From Medicago truncatula (Eukaryota > Streptophyta > Magnoliopsida > Fabales > Fabaceae), in NCBI RefSeq assembly GCF_003473485.1, contig NC_053045.1, positions 40,590,494-40,654,493 on the forward strand: 64,000 nt of DNA, read 5' to 3'. Shown here piece by piece: positions 48,721 to 60,580 of this stretch; the first letter of the stretch is position 1; each line of letters opens with the position of its first letter. The position numbers and the translations under genes were made by a program. Under the pieces are notes generated by a model. That model had not been told where the DNA came from and did no database searches. It worked only from the letters and a program-made list of their open reading frames with translations.

Positions 48721-49483
48721 GGGGGTGTATTGGATTAGGATTTTAAAAGACTATTTTAATAAAAAAAGTCTTTAAGATTTTAAAAGACTGTGTGAGATTG
48801 TATTGATTCTGTGAGATTTTAAAAGATTTTTTATGTAAACGACTTTATACACTCAAGATTTTAAAGGATTAATCACAGATACTTTTAAGGATTTCAAATG
48901 ATTTTATGTGATTTTAAAATTTCAAAGGATTGGATGAATTTTAGAACAAAAAGAATAAACTTACAAGCGTGAATGATAAAAATAATGAACAAATAAATTC
49001 TAGCTTTTGAATAAAGAAAAATAAAACCAATAAAAAATTCTTTTACGGTTGATTTTCAAATTTTAAGAATTTTATGGATTTTATAAGATTTTAAGGGACT
49101 AAAAAACACACTAACACATTATTCTCAATACACATTTTTTATTTGTTAAAAATGTTATTCCCACAAAATTCAATTGTACATATTTAAAATTATGCCAGCA
49201 CTTACAAATCTTTCAAAAAAAATATTGTGTCAGCGATTACAAATCGATCGAGTTACACGAGTTTACCGAGTGTTAACTCATTCAAACTCGTTAAACCTTC
49301 CAATTTTAACAGAAACCGATCTTACCTCATAATTAACACGATTTTTGTACCTAAAAACGTAACTCGGTAATCTCTGAGAGTTAACACTCGATTTGTGGAA
49401 CATTGATTACGACATACTCTCTATCATAATATTCTCAATACAATTTTTTATTTTTTTATGAGATAGAGAGAGGGGGGATGAGA

Positions 49484-49533
<50 letters not shown>

Positions 49534-49852
49534 GAAGAGAGAAAGGAGAGACTGGGGGAGAGAGGGAGAGAGAGAGTAACTTTTAAAAGAAAAACAATCT
49601 CAATAAATCTCATCTTTTCATGAAAGACTTTTTCTTGTTAAAATTACACTACAAAATCCAATTTATTAAACAATCCTTCGAAATTTGAATGATTTTGAAT
49701 ACCACAAGACTTTTTTAAATGATGAAAAGTCTTGATTGAATACCTCAATACTTTTTTAAAATGACAAAGAATCTTAATTGAATACCACAAGACTTTTTCA
49801 TAATTAAAAAGTCCTTTAAAATTCTATAGAATCCTAATTCAATACATCGTCC
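48721..49852. mobile_element. PIF/Harbinger-like element with TAA duplication
   Basis: The 1,132-bp element starts GGGGGTGTATTGGATTAGG and ends CCTAATTCAATACATCGTCC. TAA is present on both sides (48718-48720 and 49853-49855). The subterminal regions are rich in AAAAGACTTT-like motifs in both orientations. No transposase is seen. A GA microsatellite (49487-49532) lies inside, and the frame at 49407-49613 is a low-complexity artefact of it. Confidence 0.75.
49487..49532. repeat. (GA)n microsatellite
   Basis: About 23 GA units, with further impure GA-rich sequence on both sides (49456-49576). Confidence 0.9.
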
Positions 49853-50185
49853 TAAAACAAAGTCATGAAATATAATAAGCATTAAGATTGATGACTTCAT
49901 ATCATATGTATTTCAATCATAGAGGTTAGATCTTACTCAAACAAAAAAAAAATCAAGAAGTTAGATCTTGCATTGACTTGCATTTATTCAATGTGTTGCA
50001 AAACTGAATTATTATGATTTAAATTATAAAAAATTGTAACTAAATATATAAGTTACGTGCACAAACCTCCCAAATCCAACAACGCACTTGAGTTTATTTA
50101 ATGAGAGATGTTATTTATATGCTGACACTATTTAACATTACTTCTTAGACAATTGAGTGATTTTTTTTGGTCAGAGTGATATATA

Positions 50186-50477
50186 CTACCTCTGTCCTTG
50201 TTTATAAGACCATTTTGAAAAAATAATTTGTTTATTTTTATAAGACCGGTTTGATATTTTCAAGTACATTAATTATTTCTTTACCAACATACCCTTATTT
50301 ATTTTGCATTTTTTTCTTCAATCAACAATAAATATTATATTGAAAATATAAATTAACTCTTTCTTAAGGATAAAATTGTAAAAACAATAATAATTATATA
50401 CAAATTTAATACTACAACTAACTTTCTTAATCTCCGCAATTTTGACAAAAGACTCCTATATTTAGGGACGGAGGTAG
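50186..50477. mobile_element. Stowaway-like MITE
   Basis: The 292-bp element starts CTACCTCTGTCC and ends GGACGGAGGTAG, flanked by TA (50184-50185 and 50478-50479). It differs in sequence from the shorter one at 767-864. Confidence 0.8.
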
Positions 50478-50691
50478 TATTACTTTACTAAATAAATATT
50501 TAATTTATTTTAAAGTTTACTAATATATTTAGGAAACCATATTACATAGGAATTTTAAAAGAACAAGATAAAACTTATGGAATGGAACATCTACCGAATT
50601 CCTAGTGTTTCCCGGTAACAAGTGCATTATACTTGCACGTATAATATAATCCATCTATCTAAGATATGATAAAGCATAGAAAAGAAGCCAA

Positions 50692-53600
50692 ATGAAGCTT
50701 GCTTGTCTGATTTCTGGTTACAATAATCCTGTCTCCATAAAGGTAGGTAAAAGACCTTGTTTCTCTCACTGTTAATTTTCTTGAGTGTGATTATGAACGA
50801 TGATGCATGCAAGTTGCAACCTCAGCCTCACATTGATTACAGGATAACGTGAAACGGGAAGAGAAGCATGTCAATCTCATTCCTACAAAGACAAAACAAC
50901 AAGTCAAGTTTTTTAACAACTTGGCTCCTCCTCTTGCTGCTGCCTTTCTGCTCTTTTCTCCAATTTGCGCCACTCCAGGTTCGTTACCTCCTTTGTCAAA
51001 TACTAAATTGCCCCTGCTTTTTTATTTAATTTGCTCTACTGCCCCATGACATTCACTCTTTTTGGTTTTTATAGTTGGTTAGTTAGTTGTACAAACTAGA
51101 AAGTAGTAGAAATCAATGTTGGCTTGTTACCTTGTAGTATGCTTAAAGGTCTCAAATTCCATTCTCCCGATGCCAATGGAATTTTGCTCTGGCGCTGCCT
51201 TTAAATGGACCTTACAAGTGGACAGTGAGATTGAACCCCTTAGATTAGTTGGTCTTAGGGCTGGATACTGATTAAAAAAATAAATAGAAATCAATGTTTA
51301 TCTTATGTGAATGCCATTAAATCAAAGCTTTTTTTCCTTCAAGAAAATAGTTGTTTCCTGTAAAACAGTTAAAACTAGACCATCCATATATTCTCCATGT
51401 TTATTGTACTGTACCAAAAATGATTTAAGGTTTATATGAAAACTGAAAAGACTTATATATGTGTAGAACTAAAATAATGCTAGGTTTGTATTAAAACTGG
51501 AAAGAACATCTTAAGTTTGTAATTTAACCATGTAGGATCTTTGAACATTATATGTGAAAATCCAGTCTCTGCAGCACAATGAGACTAATAACTCTACTCC
51601 TTGTCCTCCCTTCAATTTAATTTAGAAATGGTAGGCCCAAACTTTCCCTTGGCAAATGACTCGTGGAAAACTAAAGGAGCATTGTATTGTGGCAATTTTG
51701 ATCCTAAATTCCTAATGTATGTCCAAGATGTTTGCAAGTTCAGGAAACAATCATTTGTGTTTTGAGGGATTGTAACGTGACTATGGATTTGTGGGAGAAA
51801 TTTATAAGTATGGAATACAAGCAACGAAGTTAATTTTTTAGTCTTGGTCTATTTCAATGGATCTCATTTAACTTAAAAACTCCCAAAGTTGGTTCGGATC
51901 GGATCAGTGGCATTGGCCAATGGTATTTGGTATCATGACTCATGCTATGTCTAGAAACAAATCAACTAGTTTTTTCAGGATCAACCTTTGATCCTGACAA
52001 TTTTTGGCATCTTTACACAGCCAGCTTGCTTTGGTCCATCACCATCTGTTGCAAAAACCCCCTGCTTTATAGTGAAAACAACCATATTGAAATTTATGCA
52101 AAGTGGTATCCACCTCTTTCTATCTTAACATTGATATTGGTTCTCATTACAGTGTCAATGGCCTTTTAGCGTTTAGAAGCCTTACCAAGGATTCTGAGGG
52201 TCGGTTTATTCGTGGCTTCGTTTGTATCCTTGGTCAATCAACTTCTATATTGGCTGAGCCTTAAAGTCTTGTTCATGGCTTGAGATTAGCCTGAACCAAG
52301 TATTTGTCCCTGCAATCTATTTATGTGGGTCTAGATTCCTTATTGTAGAGTTTTTTTTTTTTTTTATATGCAAACCTTAGTATATTAATTGTTATGTTAG
52401 TATTTTTTCCTTCACCAGGAATTTCCTTGTTTAGTTCACATAGTCAAACTGTGTCATTTCCTTAGTTTACATCTCAAACATCTTCTTACGGAATCATTGA
52501 TGCTGATTGATTGAGAGAAACGGAGTTGCTCCAATAACCATATGTATCGTGAGGCGAACAACAGTGCTGATAAGTTAGCAAACCTTGGTTATGATGATGT
52601 CTTCAAGGTGATTGATTGGCTGCAGCTTCCCTCTTAGCTGAAACTCATTTTAGATGATCCCTCCCTTAGCTAGTTAGCTATTATTTTTCTTTGCATTATT
52701 TATCAAAAAAAACATATGGGAAAATCCCAGTTCAAGAGGAAAAATAAATAACATGATTGCCAAATAGTCAATGAGCATGTACTCAAGGATTGAATTTGAA
52801 TAATAGACAAGATCTCCATACTCAGGATTCTTGATTAATTGCAAGTAGTAAGTGATAAATAGGCTTGAAGTTGTTCGTTATTTGCATGTTCCAATCGACT
52901 TGATGTTGTTATAAACGTTTTTGTAGCAAGAATTTCAATTTTCTTAGTTTCTTGTTCTACAGTTTCAATTGCCCAAACAATAGATATCCAAAGAGGAGCA
53001 ACATTGTTCAGCCAAACATGTATTGGATGTCACGATGCAGGTGGAAACATTATACAGCCAGTAAGCATCATCCCCTTTGGCATGATATATCTAGCTTCAT
53101 GTTCTGGCAAACTAAAATTAACTTTTTATGTCTTCTTTATACATTTCCATTTTTTTTTCTCCTTGCAGGGGTCAACTCTATTCACAAAGGATTTACAAAG
53201 GTAACTGAAAGCACTAAGTTTATCAAAAGAGGCAACTTAAATTTTGAAAGCTTTTTTCTTTTCGAATTTGTATACGGTCTATCAACTATTCATATAAAAA
53301 TTGCTCTAGCCTAAAATGAAAGCTAATCAATGTTTATTTCTTCTGATCATTTCTATCATATCTTTGAGATAATAATAAATGTTGTTCTATAGAAATGGAG
53401 TTGATACAGAAGAAGAAATCTACCGTGTCACGTACTATGGCAAAGGAAGAATGCCGGTAAGATATCTTACTTAGACTTCAGACATAGGCACGTTGCCTTC
53501 TGCTTTAATGATTATCCTTCATAGTTTATGCCTTATGGTTAGCTTAGGTTTAATTTTTCATGCACATACTGAGATTCTCTATCAAAGAAAGTCATGTATA

Positions 53601-53752
53601 GTTCTACACAGGGGTTTGGTAAAGAGTGCATGCCACGAGGGCAGTGCACATTTGGAGCTCGTTTGGAAGATGAAGATATCAAGATATTGGCTGAGTTTGT
53701 CAAGTTACAGGCTGATAAAGGGTGGCCAAGCATAGAAACCGAACAAAAATGA
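50692..53752 (+). CDS. Cytochrome c6A, chloroplast thylakoid lumen
   Basis: Cytochrome c6A is a lumenal c-type cytochrome of green plants, related to algal c6 but with a redox-active disulfide. Six exons join to 173 residues: 50692-50742, 50843-50978, 52963-53060, 53169-53200, 53393-53456 and 53612-53752, all GT-AG. The N-terminus has basic residues and then a hydrophobic stretch (PPLAAAFLLFSPICA), fitting a bipartite lumen-targeting peptide. CIGCH (82-86) is the haem site and Met126 in GRMPGFG the axial ligand. C133 and C139 in ECMPRGQCTFG form the c6A-specific insertion. DIQRGATLF and NGVDTEEEIYRVTYYGKGRMP are family segments. Exon 1 is inferred from a 17-codon ATG frame ending at a good donor, because the exon 2 frame has a stop just upstream of its acceptor. 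Intron 2 contains an RNase H fragment. Confidence 0.9.
52165..52637 (+). pseudogene. LINE RNase H fragment in cytochrome c6A intron 2
   Basis: About 52168-52350 reads SLTKDSEGRFIRGFV...-like with internal stops, and 52540-52637 reads MYREANNSADKLANLGYDDVFKVIDWLQLPS followed by a stop, the C-terminal part of an RVT_3-type RNase H. It differs clearly from the copy at 28967-29431, and it is broken. Confidence 0.6.
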
Positions 53753-53929
53753 TTTAGCAACTAACTTCTCTCTTCCATCTTTTCATTATGGTTTGGTACA
53801 AAATCATTGACTTAATTGCTGTAGTTATATTAGATTATATTTTGTATATGTTTTGGGTTGAGATAATGGAATTATCCAATAACTCTTCTGGACCGCAATT
53901 AATTATATAAATGATCTCATTCATGACCA

Positions 53930-54400
53930 GTGTTGGTCATATTAGCAGATCCATGAATATTCTCATATGTTGGCGGCTAAGAGAATACTTCAATATGTGA
54001 AGAAGGGAACTTCCAACATTGGAATTATATATCCTAAAAATGCAGAAGTTTGCTTGCTATATTCAGATTGGTGTGGTCATGAAAGTAATAGCAAAACACA
54101 GTAGATAATGCTTTTGTGTGTGGGAAAATCCTCTGGGCATCGGACAAATAGTTTATGGTGGTGGCCAAATGTAAAGTGAGGTCGAGCATGTTGTTACAAT
54201 GACTATGAGGCCTTGCATGCCTTATGGCTTGATAGTTGATACATTATATTGCTGCAGGAGATGAAAGTAAAGGTATTGCAACTGTTAACTTGCTGTCTCA
54301 ACAATTAAATTGGCTAAGCGTCCAATTGCTCATGGGAGAACCAAACACACTGACATAACGACATGAGGTTTCATTTGCTTAAAAGTGAAAACTGAAAATC
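53930..54400 (+). pseudogene. Ty1/copia reverse transcriptase/RNase H C-terminal remnant
   Basis: The translation shows HMLAAKRILQYVKKGTSNIGI, then LLYSDWCGHESNSKT, ALHALWL, and LAKRPIAHGRTKHTDI in shifted frames. These are the landmarks of the copia RNase H end (YSDSDWCG, HGRSKHID). Stops and frameshifts are numerous. It begins 180 bp past the cytochrome c6A stop. The sequence after 54400 may be the element's 3' LTR, but I cannot define its borders. Confidence 0.75.
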
Positions 54401-54968
54401 AAGAAAATATGAACTTGGAACTGAGGAGAACGTTAGTTCTGGTTTCCGTTGGATATTTAGTTATATGTGAAAAGTTTAAAATCATGAATTCCCACATCAC
54501 TAACTGAAGAATATAAAATTCTCTCTATTTAAACCCCACCTACTTACCTATTAAAACAAGCATTTTCTGTATGAGTTAACCACAAGGATTTTCCGTAGTT
54601 ATGTTACTTGAGATTATTCTTCGTGGAGCCTGTTGAATTCTGGAAATGTTTGTCTTCGACTCTTCGGTGAATAAATTCTTAAGCACGGTCTGCCTTCACA
54701 TGCCTCTGCGCCTTATCTATATCTATGATTCTTCTCTATGTTTGTGGTCTCTGCTCTAGATTCATGGTTCATCATTGTTATGACTTGATTCGTGATTGTT
54801 CCTTTGTGAGTTGTGATCGTGATTTAAAGCTTTGGTGGAAAATAATTTTCAACCATTTATTTAGTGGACCTGAATTAAGGGTACTCTGGTAAGAGGTTGT
54901 TCATTGATGTGTCATGACAGTTAGTATTAGTTAGAAAAGAGTAGTTGTTATAGTGTTATGTTATAACC

Positions 54969-55037
<69 letters not shown>

Positions 55038-55686
55038 AACTTTATTTATAGAAGTGAATATTTTCCATTGTGAATATCTTTCTCTTTTTCTAAATTTCCT
55101 TCTTTCTGCATGCTCAATGAATGTGTGATTTAGTTCCAACAATAATTACTCCAGCCACCAAAATTTGAACTTTCATTTGTGATTAATCAGAGTATGAGGA
55201 AGAGAAAAATAGACGTACACACATATTCTACACCACTTGTGAATATTTGGATTTGGACAGTGATAAAGAGATGAACCTTATCTTTTGACTCTTAACCTTA
55301 CATGCAGCACGCGTAAGGAAAATGCTGAAACCATCCATTAAACACGCTAGAGTTTTCCAAAGAAAATTGATAGCTTTTGCGTTTCCAAAAGTGTGAAGAA
55401 TTGGCCCAGGTCGTCTCTAGATGGCCAGTTTTCTTCGATACAACAGTGGATCGGTATCATACTACGGAGACTTTTACAAATGCATAAATGTATACGCTAG
55501 TATGTCAAATTTGTTGTCGAACTGAAAAGTTAGACGAGCGATTCGGCTAAGTAATTCTCATGTCATTCCTTCTAACATTACCTCGAGTTAATGAATTTTC
55601 TGTTTCTTAACTACTTACTTTAAAAGTGTAAAGTCGTACAAAGAATGTAAAAATTTAATTTAACTATTAAAAACATAAAATAAAGT
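54401..55686. other. Intergenic, includes possible copia LTR remains
   Basis: Around 54520-54660 the sequence CTCTATTTAAACCCCACC and downstream text look like an LTR promoter and leader, adjoining the copia remnant. Apart from the TA microsatellite, nothing else is recognised. Confidence 0.35.
54971..55032. repeat. (TA)n microsatellite
   Basis: About 31 uninterrupted AT units. The minus-strand frame 54948-55142, with a YI repeat, is an artefact of it. Confidence 0.9.
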
Positions 55687-55815
55687 GTCCTCGTGAGCGT
55701 AACTCAGTTGGCAGTGACATACATTATGATATATAGGGGTTAGAGTTCGAACCCCGAACACCCCACTTATTCATCTTGAAAGAAGAGAATTCTAGCCACC
55801 AGACTACTTGACAAA
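55687..55815 (+). mobile_element. tRNA-derived SINE
   Basis: GTCCTCGTGAGCGTAACTCAGTTGGCAG resembles a tRNA A-box region and GGTTAGAGTTCGAACCCCG a B box. The conserved tail is ACACCCCACTTATTCA...TCTAGCCACCAGACTACTTGAC, ending in an A-run. A second member is at 60927-61050. Confidence 0.75.
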
Positions 55816-57190
55816 AAAAAATATAAAATAAAATAAAGTATAAGTAAATGCAAGTAAAAATAGATGTTGATAGAGATGTCTCTAATATGATATGTACATT
55901 GGTATTTTTTTAACAAAATATTAATGACTAACTCATATCATCCATATAACTTTGAATGACTACAAATGTGCACCAATGTATTGGCTAACTCGCTTGATCG
56001 TGTGAGAGAATGTGGTTTGCCTTCGCATGTCTTGGCACACACATGTTCTGTGGCTGAAGTGGTTGTGCCCTAAACCTCTTTTCTCTCTGATTGTAACCTC
56101 CTTGAAAGTAGCTATATCACCAACTTCTTTCTTTAAAATCGTTAATTTTAATATATAAATTGGCTAATAGGGACGAATTGTCTTTTTACTTCAGAGTTGA
56201 AGTCAGTTTTTAGGACTAAAACGATCAAATAGTCTCAGCCAAAAAAAAATCGACTGCACTAGACTCAACTATCTATCTTTAATTCAGCCCACCCTTACTT
56301 CGATCACGAGTCGTTCTTGACTAACAACTTAAGATAGTATCTTTTTGTTGTTTAACTCTAAAGGATAATAAAATATAATATGGTTTATCTTTTGATTTAG
56401 GTAAATACTCGAACAAACTATAGCATGGAAAGCAAAAGAGCATCTTAAGAAATCTACCTCTTTATAAAGGAATTAATTGATAATACCTAATGCAAAAGTA
56501 GGGCCAAAGATAATGAAATTAAATAAAGAAGAGAACCCTAATACGTTTGGTAAAGAAAACAGGCGTAATATGACGGGTTTTCTTCACAACCACCTCATAC
56601 AAGTCACAACTAACATAATCAATAGAAGATATAAAACTGATTGGGCAAAAATACAAAAACAAAAGCATGTGACTCTATCCACTAATCACTAAGAACTATT
56701 TTAATAAAGGTCACATATGTGGTCCTTGGCTTCCATTTGGCATGTTCATATGCCATTGTTTGTCAACCAAATACACCAAAGACAGAGAAAACAACCAAAG
56801 CTAAATACAAAATGAGAGCATCCTCACCTGATTCCACCAACCTGGCCAATTTATGCCGTTTAATTACATTTAATTACCAGACATTGTTTAATTTTGATTA
56901 TGTGCTTGTAGGGACAAATAGGTCTCAAACCACATGGGAACAGTTTCTTTAATTACTACCTATTTTAGTGTAAGATTAATTGAAATTGAAATTGAAATTG
57001 AAAGATATTCTAATTAAGTGGTGCTAAAATATTCTGATGCTTTCTAGTACAGCGCCTCTATGGCACAAGAAAACGACCTTGCTGTGTGACAGGTGTAGCG
57101 AATGAATAACTAATTTGATATATAGTTTTCATTTTTGCTTTTTTTTTAATAAATATATAAATGTTCATGAATATTTAGGGTAAATATAAT
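55816..57190. other. Intergenic, nothing recognised
   Basis: The open frames at 56477-56692 and 56719-56952 have no recognisable domain. No terminal repeats are defined. Confidence 0.4.
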
Positions 57191-57497
57191 TTGGTTTCGA
57201 AACGACATCATTTTGTAACAAGAGTATATCATTTTTTCGATAAACAAAAATTATTGATAGTAGTCCAATCCAGCATTACCGCAAGAGACCTCCATCCACC
57301 TTCTATGAAGAGTTGTGGAGGTCTTACACGATTTATTGCTGGAAATTGGTTTCGAAATGACATCATTTCATGACAAGGGTGTATCATTTTTTCGATAAAC
57401 GAAATTATTGATAGTAGTCCAATCGAGCATCACCGCAAGAGACTTCCATCCACCTTCTATGAAGAGTTATGGAGGTCTTACACGATTGATTGCTCGA
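57191..57497 (+). repeat. Two-copy tandem repeat, period 155 bp
   Basis: Units start TTGGTTTCGAAACGACATC at 57191 and TTGGTTTCGAAATGACATC at 57346, and share TCATTTTTTCGATAAAC, ATTGATAGTAGTCCAATC and CATCCACCTTCTATGAAGAG. The frame at 57191-57373 follows the repeat and is not a gene. Confidence 0.85.
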
Positions 57498-57910
57498 AAG
57501 ATGGACAAAACTCCAATACATTGTTTAATCACACCATAATCAAGAATATAGCATAACTTAGGGAGGGCTAAAATGATGAATTGCTTTTTTTTTTTTTTTT
57601 TAAGAAATGATGAATTGCTATTTTTAATAAATTATTTAATAAAATATTTTATGTGTTCTCCATTTTTTATTATTATAAGAATTATTTTTTATTAAAACTG
57701 GTAGGGTTCACCCTTAGACCATTTATGAGAGGTTCATATTATTTGCACTCCATAAATTAATTTTAAAAAACTTGTTCTCGAAATACTTTTTATCAAACAA
57801 AGTATAACTCATTGTTGTATATAAATGAAAAACAATATTTTGAGATGGGGAAAATTATTTTGATATATAATATATGATCGAATATTATGACGTCGTTTGA
57901 TTTATATAAC

Positions 57911-58821
57911 CAGGGGCGGGTCCACTTCTTAGTGAGGGGGTGCACCTGCACACCCTAGAATTTTAAAAATTATTGCAATTATACTAGTTAAATTGCACTT
58001 GCACACCCTAGATTATATGTCTTGCACCAACACAAGTTTAATCCAAAGATTTTGCACTCAACAAATACTTTTTGTCTCACCTGACACGGATCAGGCGTTG
58101 CACATACAACATTTTTCACTTCTCTAGTGTCAGCACTTAGTTTTTGGTTTGTTCAAGATGAATTTAGATTACCTTTTACCCACTATTTTCATTTTACTCA
58201 ATTATTATCATCTTCTTTTTATACAATGTCCGATATAAAATACTCTTTCCAGTCACATTCATAAACAATGTTTTTTTTTCTTTTTAAGATTCATTAAATA
58301 AGTGATGTATCTGAACTATATTATACTTGAGATACATCGATTATTTAGTGAATAAAAAAATAAAAATTGTTTATAAATATGACCAGATGGAGTATTTACT
58401 AATTTAATTTAAAAAATTATCATTTTGCTTTTTCAATGTGATATTAATTGTTTTTTCTTATTATAGTTCTAAATTATATTGTCTTCACTGCTTTTCAATT
58501 AGGGAAATGTTAACGAGTGCCTCCGGGACACTCTTTAAGGACCATTAATAGTAAGTTTTTATGAAAATATGTGTAATCAATGTATTGAAATTTGTAACAT
58601 TTACCTTTTTTTAAGGAATATTTTTTATATTTGGGATCTTTAAAGAATATCCTGAAGACACTTGTTAACAAGACCCTTTAAATTATTGTATTTCACTATC
58701 AATTTATCACAATACTTATAAGACAAAGGATCATGCATAACAATGTCATGTCCCTTTAAATTTTATCATCCAAGACAAAAATGTTTGCACCCCGTGATCC
58801 AAGGTCCTGGATCCGCCACTG
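57911..58821. mobile_element. hAT-type element with 8-bp target duplication
   Basis: The 911-bp element starts CAGGGGCGGGTCCA and ends TGGATCCGCCACTG. TATATAAC flanks both ends (57903-57910 and 58822-58829). No transposase is encoded. A separate small foldback unit lies inside (58503-58677). Confidence 0.88.
58503..58677. mobile_element. MITE nested in the hAT element
   Basis: GGAAATGTTAACGAGTGCCTCCGGGACA and the complement of TATCCTGAAGACACTTGTTAACAAGACCC form its ends. The terminus resembles the small MITE embedded in the direct repeats at 17391-17695. The target duplication is unclear. Confidence 0.55.
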
Positions 58822-58829
58822 TATATAAC

Positions 58830-59984
58830 TGACATCATTTAATGAAATTTAACTAATTTTATTGTTGTGTCGTATGTAATTATCTTACTCTTAAAAAGCA
58901 TTATATCTAATCTTAAAGTTTATTTTAAACCTCTTCATCTGTTGGACCGATCTGCATGTTAGTGGTGGGATATTTTATATATGAATTCTCGTTTCTCTTG
59001 GCTTTTAATTGACTTCTCCTTTCTCTTAAGAGCTTCTCCTTTCTCTTCTTTCTTAATATCAAATTCTTTTCAATTTCAAAAATAAAAATAAAACCAGTAA
59101 CTCTTGAACCAATGCAAGAGTCATACGTACTAGGTCAAATCATAAACTCTAAATATTTGATGATAATATTAGTAATCCGTATTAGCGGTAGATAATTCTC
59201 ATTAATAAAAAAAAATCAAGTATATGATAAATACTTAAATTGCATAAAGATAAATTAATTATCAATGGATAGCTTTGTTAGACACAAACGAATAGAACTA
59301 AATGTTAGCTTAGTCAAATAGAGAGAATGACTTGTTCATCATTATCGAAAATGAAAACTTGACTTTATAAGCACATTACACTTGTAATTGAAAAGAGAAA
59401 AATATGCAAATGCACTAAGCTCCTATTTTGGTGCATGAGACACAAGACTAAATCAAAATAGAACCCCTTAAAATGACTAGATAAAACTCTTAACAGAAAA
59501 TGGCCTAATTTTAGCCAATAGACTCTTTCAAACCTAAATTAAAAAATAATAATAATAATAATAGCGTGCACATAAAATTTTGACAACAGTTTTGGTAGTT
59601 GTTTGTAAAGAATCATTGTGTGGTCCCATTTTGTCTGAGTTATAATATGATTATTAACAAATATAAACACTACAGAGTGAAAGAGAGGAAAGGAGTCGAT
59701 GTCAATAGCTGTAAAAGAAGGACCAAAAAAACACCATTAAATACTCACTCACTCCCTCTACTATAGCACAGTGAAAGCAATAGACATTAAATTCATATGG
59801 ATCCAGAGAGAATCACGAGCTGGGCTATAATATCTCTACTCCAAACATGCACGCCTAGCTCGTGCCAGCCAACCTTTTTTTGTCAATTTCTACGTCTGCA
59901 TCTATATATCTATCTATCTATCATATATGTATTCTTTGAAGATCTATCATCATGAATGTTTCTTCATTCATTCACAAGTATGTA
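58830..59984. other. Intergenic, MIR167 upstream region
   Basis: No gene is supported. The last few hundred bases should hold the MIR167 promoter. TATATATCTATC near 59902-59913 is a TATA-like candidate about 100 bp before the miRNA. Confidence 0.4.
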
Positions 59985-60580
59985 TGTTATGTTGGTTTGA
60001 GAGGCTGAAGCTGCCAGCATGATCTGGTAATTAATTAACCACACACTCTTAATTTTTAGGGATGTATATATATACATATATATTTTTAATCTTGTATATT
60101 TTTAATATTCGATTTATATATGAATCAAATTGTTATTAAGAAAGAAAAAAAAAATTATTGGCTGGATTTGTTTTTGTCTTTCTTTTTACAAATTGGTTGG
60201 GTTTCTTGTAATGTAAATAATTTCTTATTCTTACTTAAGTGGTCTTCCTAAGCTAGCCAAGTAAAGGGACATTGTTTGGAATTGCTTAGGCTTTGTTTAA
60301 AGAGAAGTATAATAGATTTCAAAATCTCTAAAACCCTAAAAAGCTCTTCTTTAATTCGATACATTTTTTGAGTTCTCTCATATTGAAGAAATTTTAGTCC
60401 AATAAAAAACCTTTAGAGGATGAACAATTCTTTCCCATTAGTCATTCTTTTATTTTCAAAGATTTTCCTTTTCTTTCCTCCAAACTCTCACATAAGAAGG
60501 TACCCAATTTTTGTTATAAGATTAAGATGTGGTTCCATCAGGTCATCTTGCAGCTTCAATCACTCAAATACCAACATATA
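59985..60580 (+). ncRNA. MIR167: MIR167 precursor with a long loop
   Basis: miR167 guides cleavage of ARF6 and ARF8 auxin response factor mRNAs. Bases 60006-60027 (starting TGAAGCTGCCAGCATGATC) match the 22-nt miR167 sequence exactly. The partner strand is at 60540-60560 (AGGTCATCTTGCAGCTTCA...). It pairs with the miRNA with one mismatch at position 10, one bulged C at position 13, a G:U pair, and the expected 3' overhang. The stem extends outward (TATGTTGGT at 59988 with ACCAACATA near 60570) and inward (AACCACA at 60037-60043 with TGTGGTT at 60528-60534, then TCTTAAT with ATTAAGA). The loop is about 450 bases, far longer than typical MIR167 hairpins, and probably contains a MITE. The mature strand is on the 5' arm, as in the family. 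Confidence 0.88.
60289..60492. mobile_element. Possible Harbinger-type MITE in the MIR167 loop
   Basis: GGCTTTGTTTAAAGAGAAG at the left and CTTTCCTCCAAACTCTCACA at the right resemble the two ends of the GGCTTTGTTTGGG...GTTTGGAGGGG family at 14414. The flanks TTA and TAA are not a clean direct duplication, so the call is tentative. Confidence 0.4.

Noticed and set aside
49407..49613. Minus-strand frame rich in Ser-Leu repeats
   Set aside because: It is a translation of the GA/CT microsatellite inside a transposon and has no domain.
50793..50850. ATG codons at 50793 and 50800 as starts of cytochrome c6A
   Set aside because: Their frames end within 20 codons. The acceptor TTACAG at 50842 and the upstream 17-codon exon with donor AAG|GTAGGT give an in-frame targeting peptide.
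54948..55142. Minus-strand frame with a long YI repeat
   Set aside because: Translation of the TA microsatellite.
55687..55815. tRNA gene, because of A-box and B-box motifs
   Set aside because: No cloverleaf with an acceptor stem can be drawn, and the conserved 3' tail and second copy at 60927 mark a SINE.
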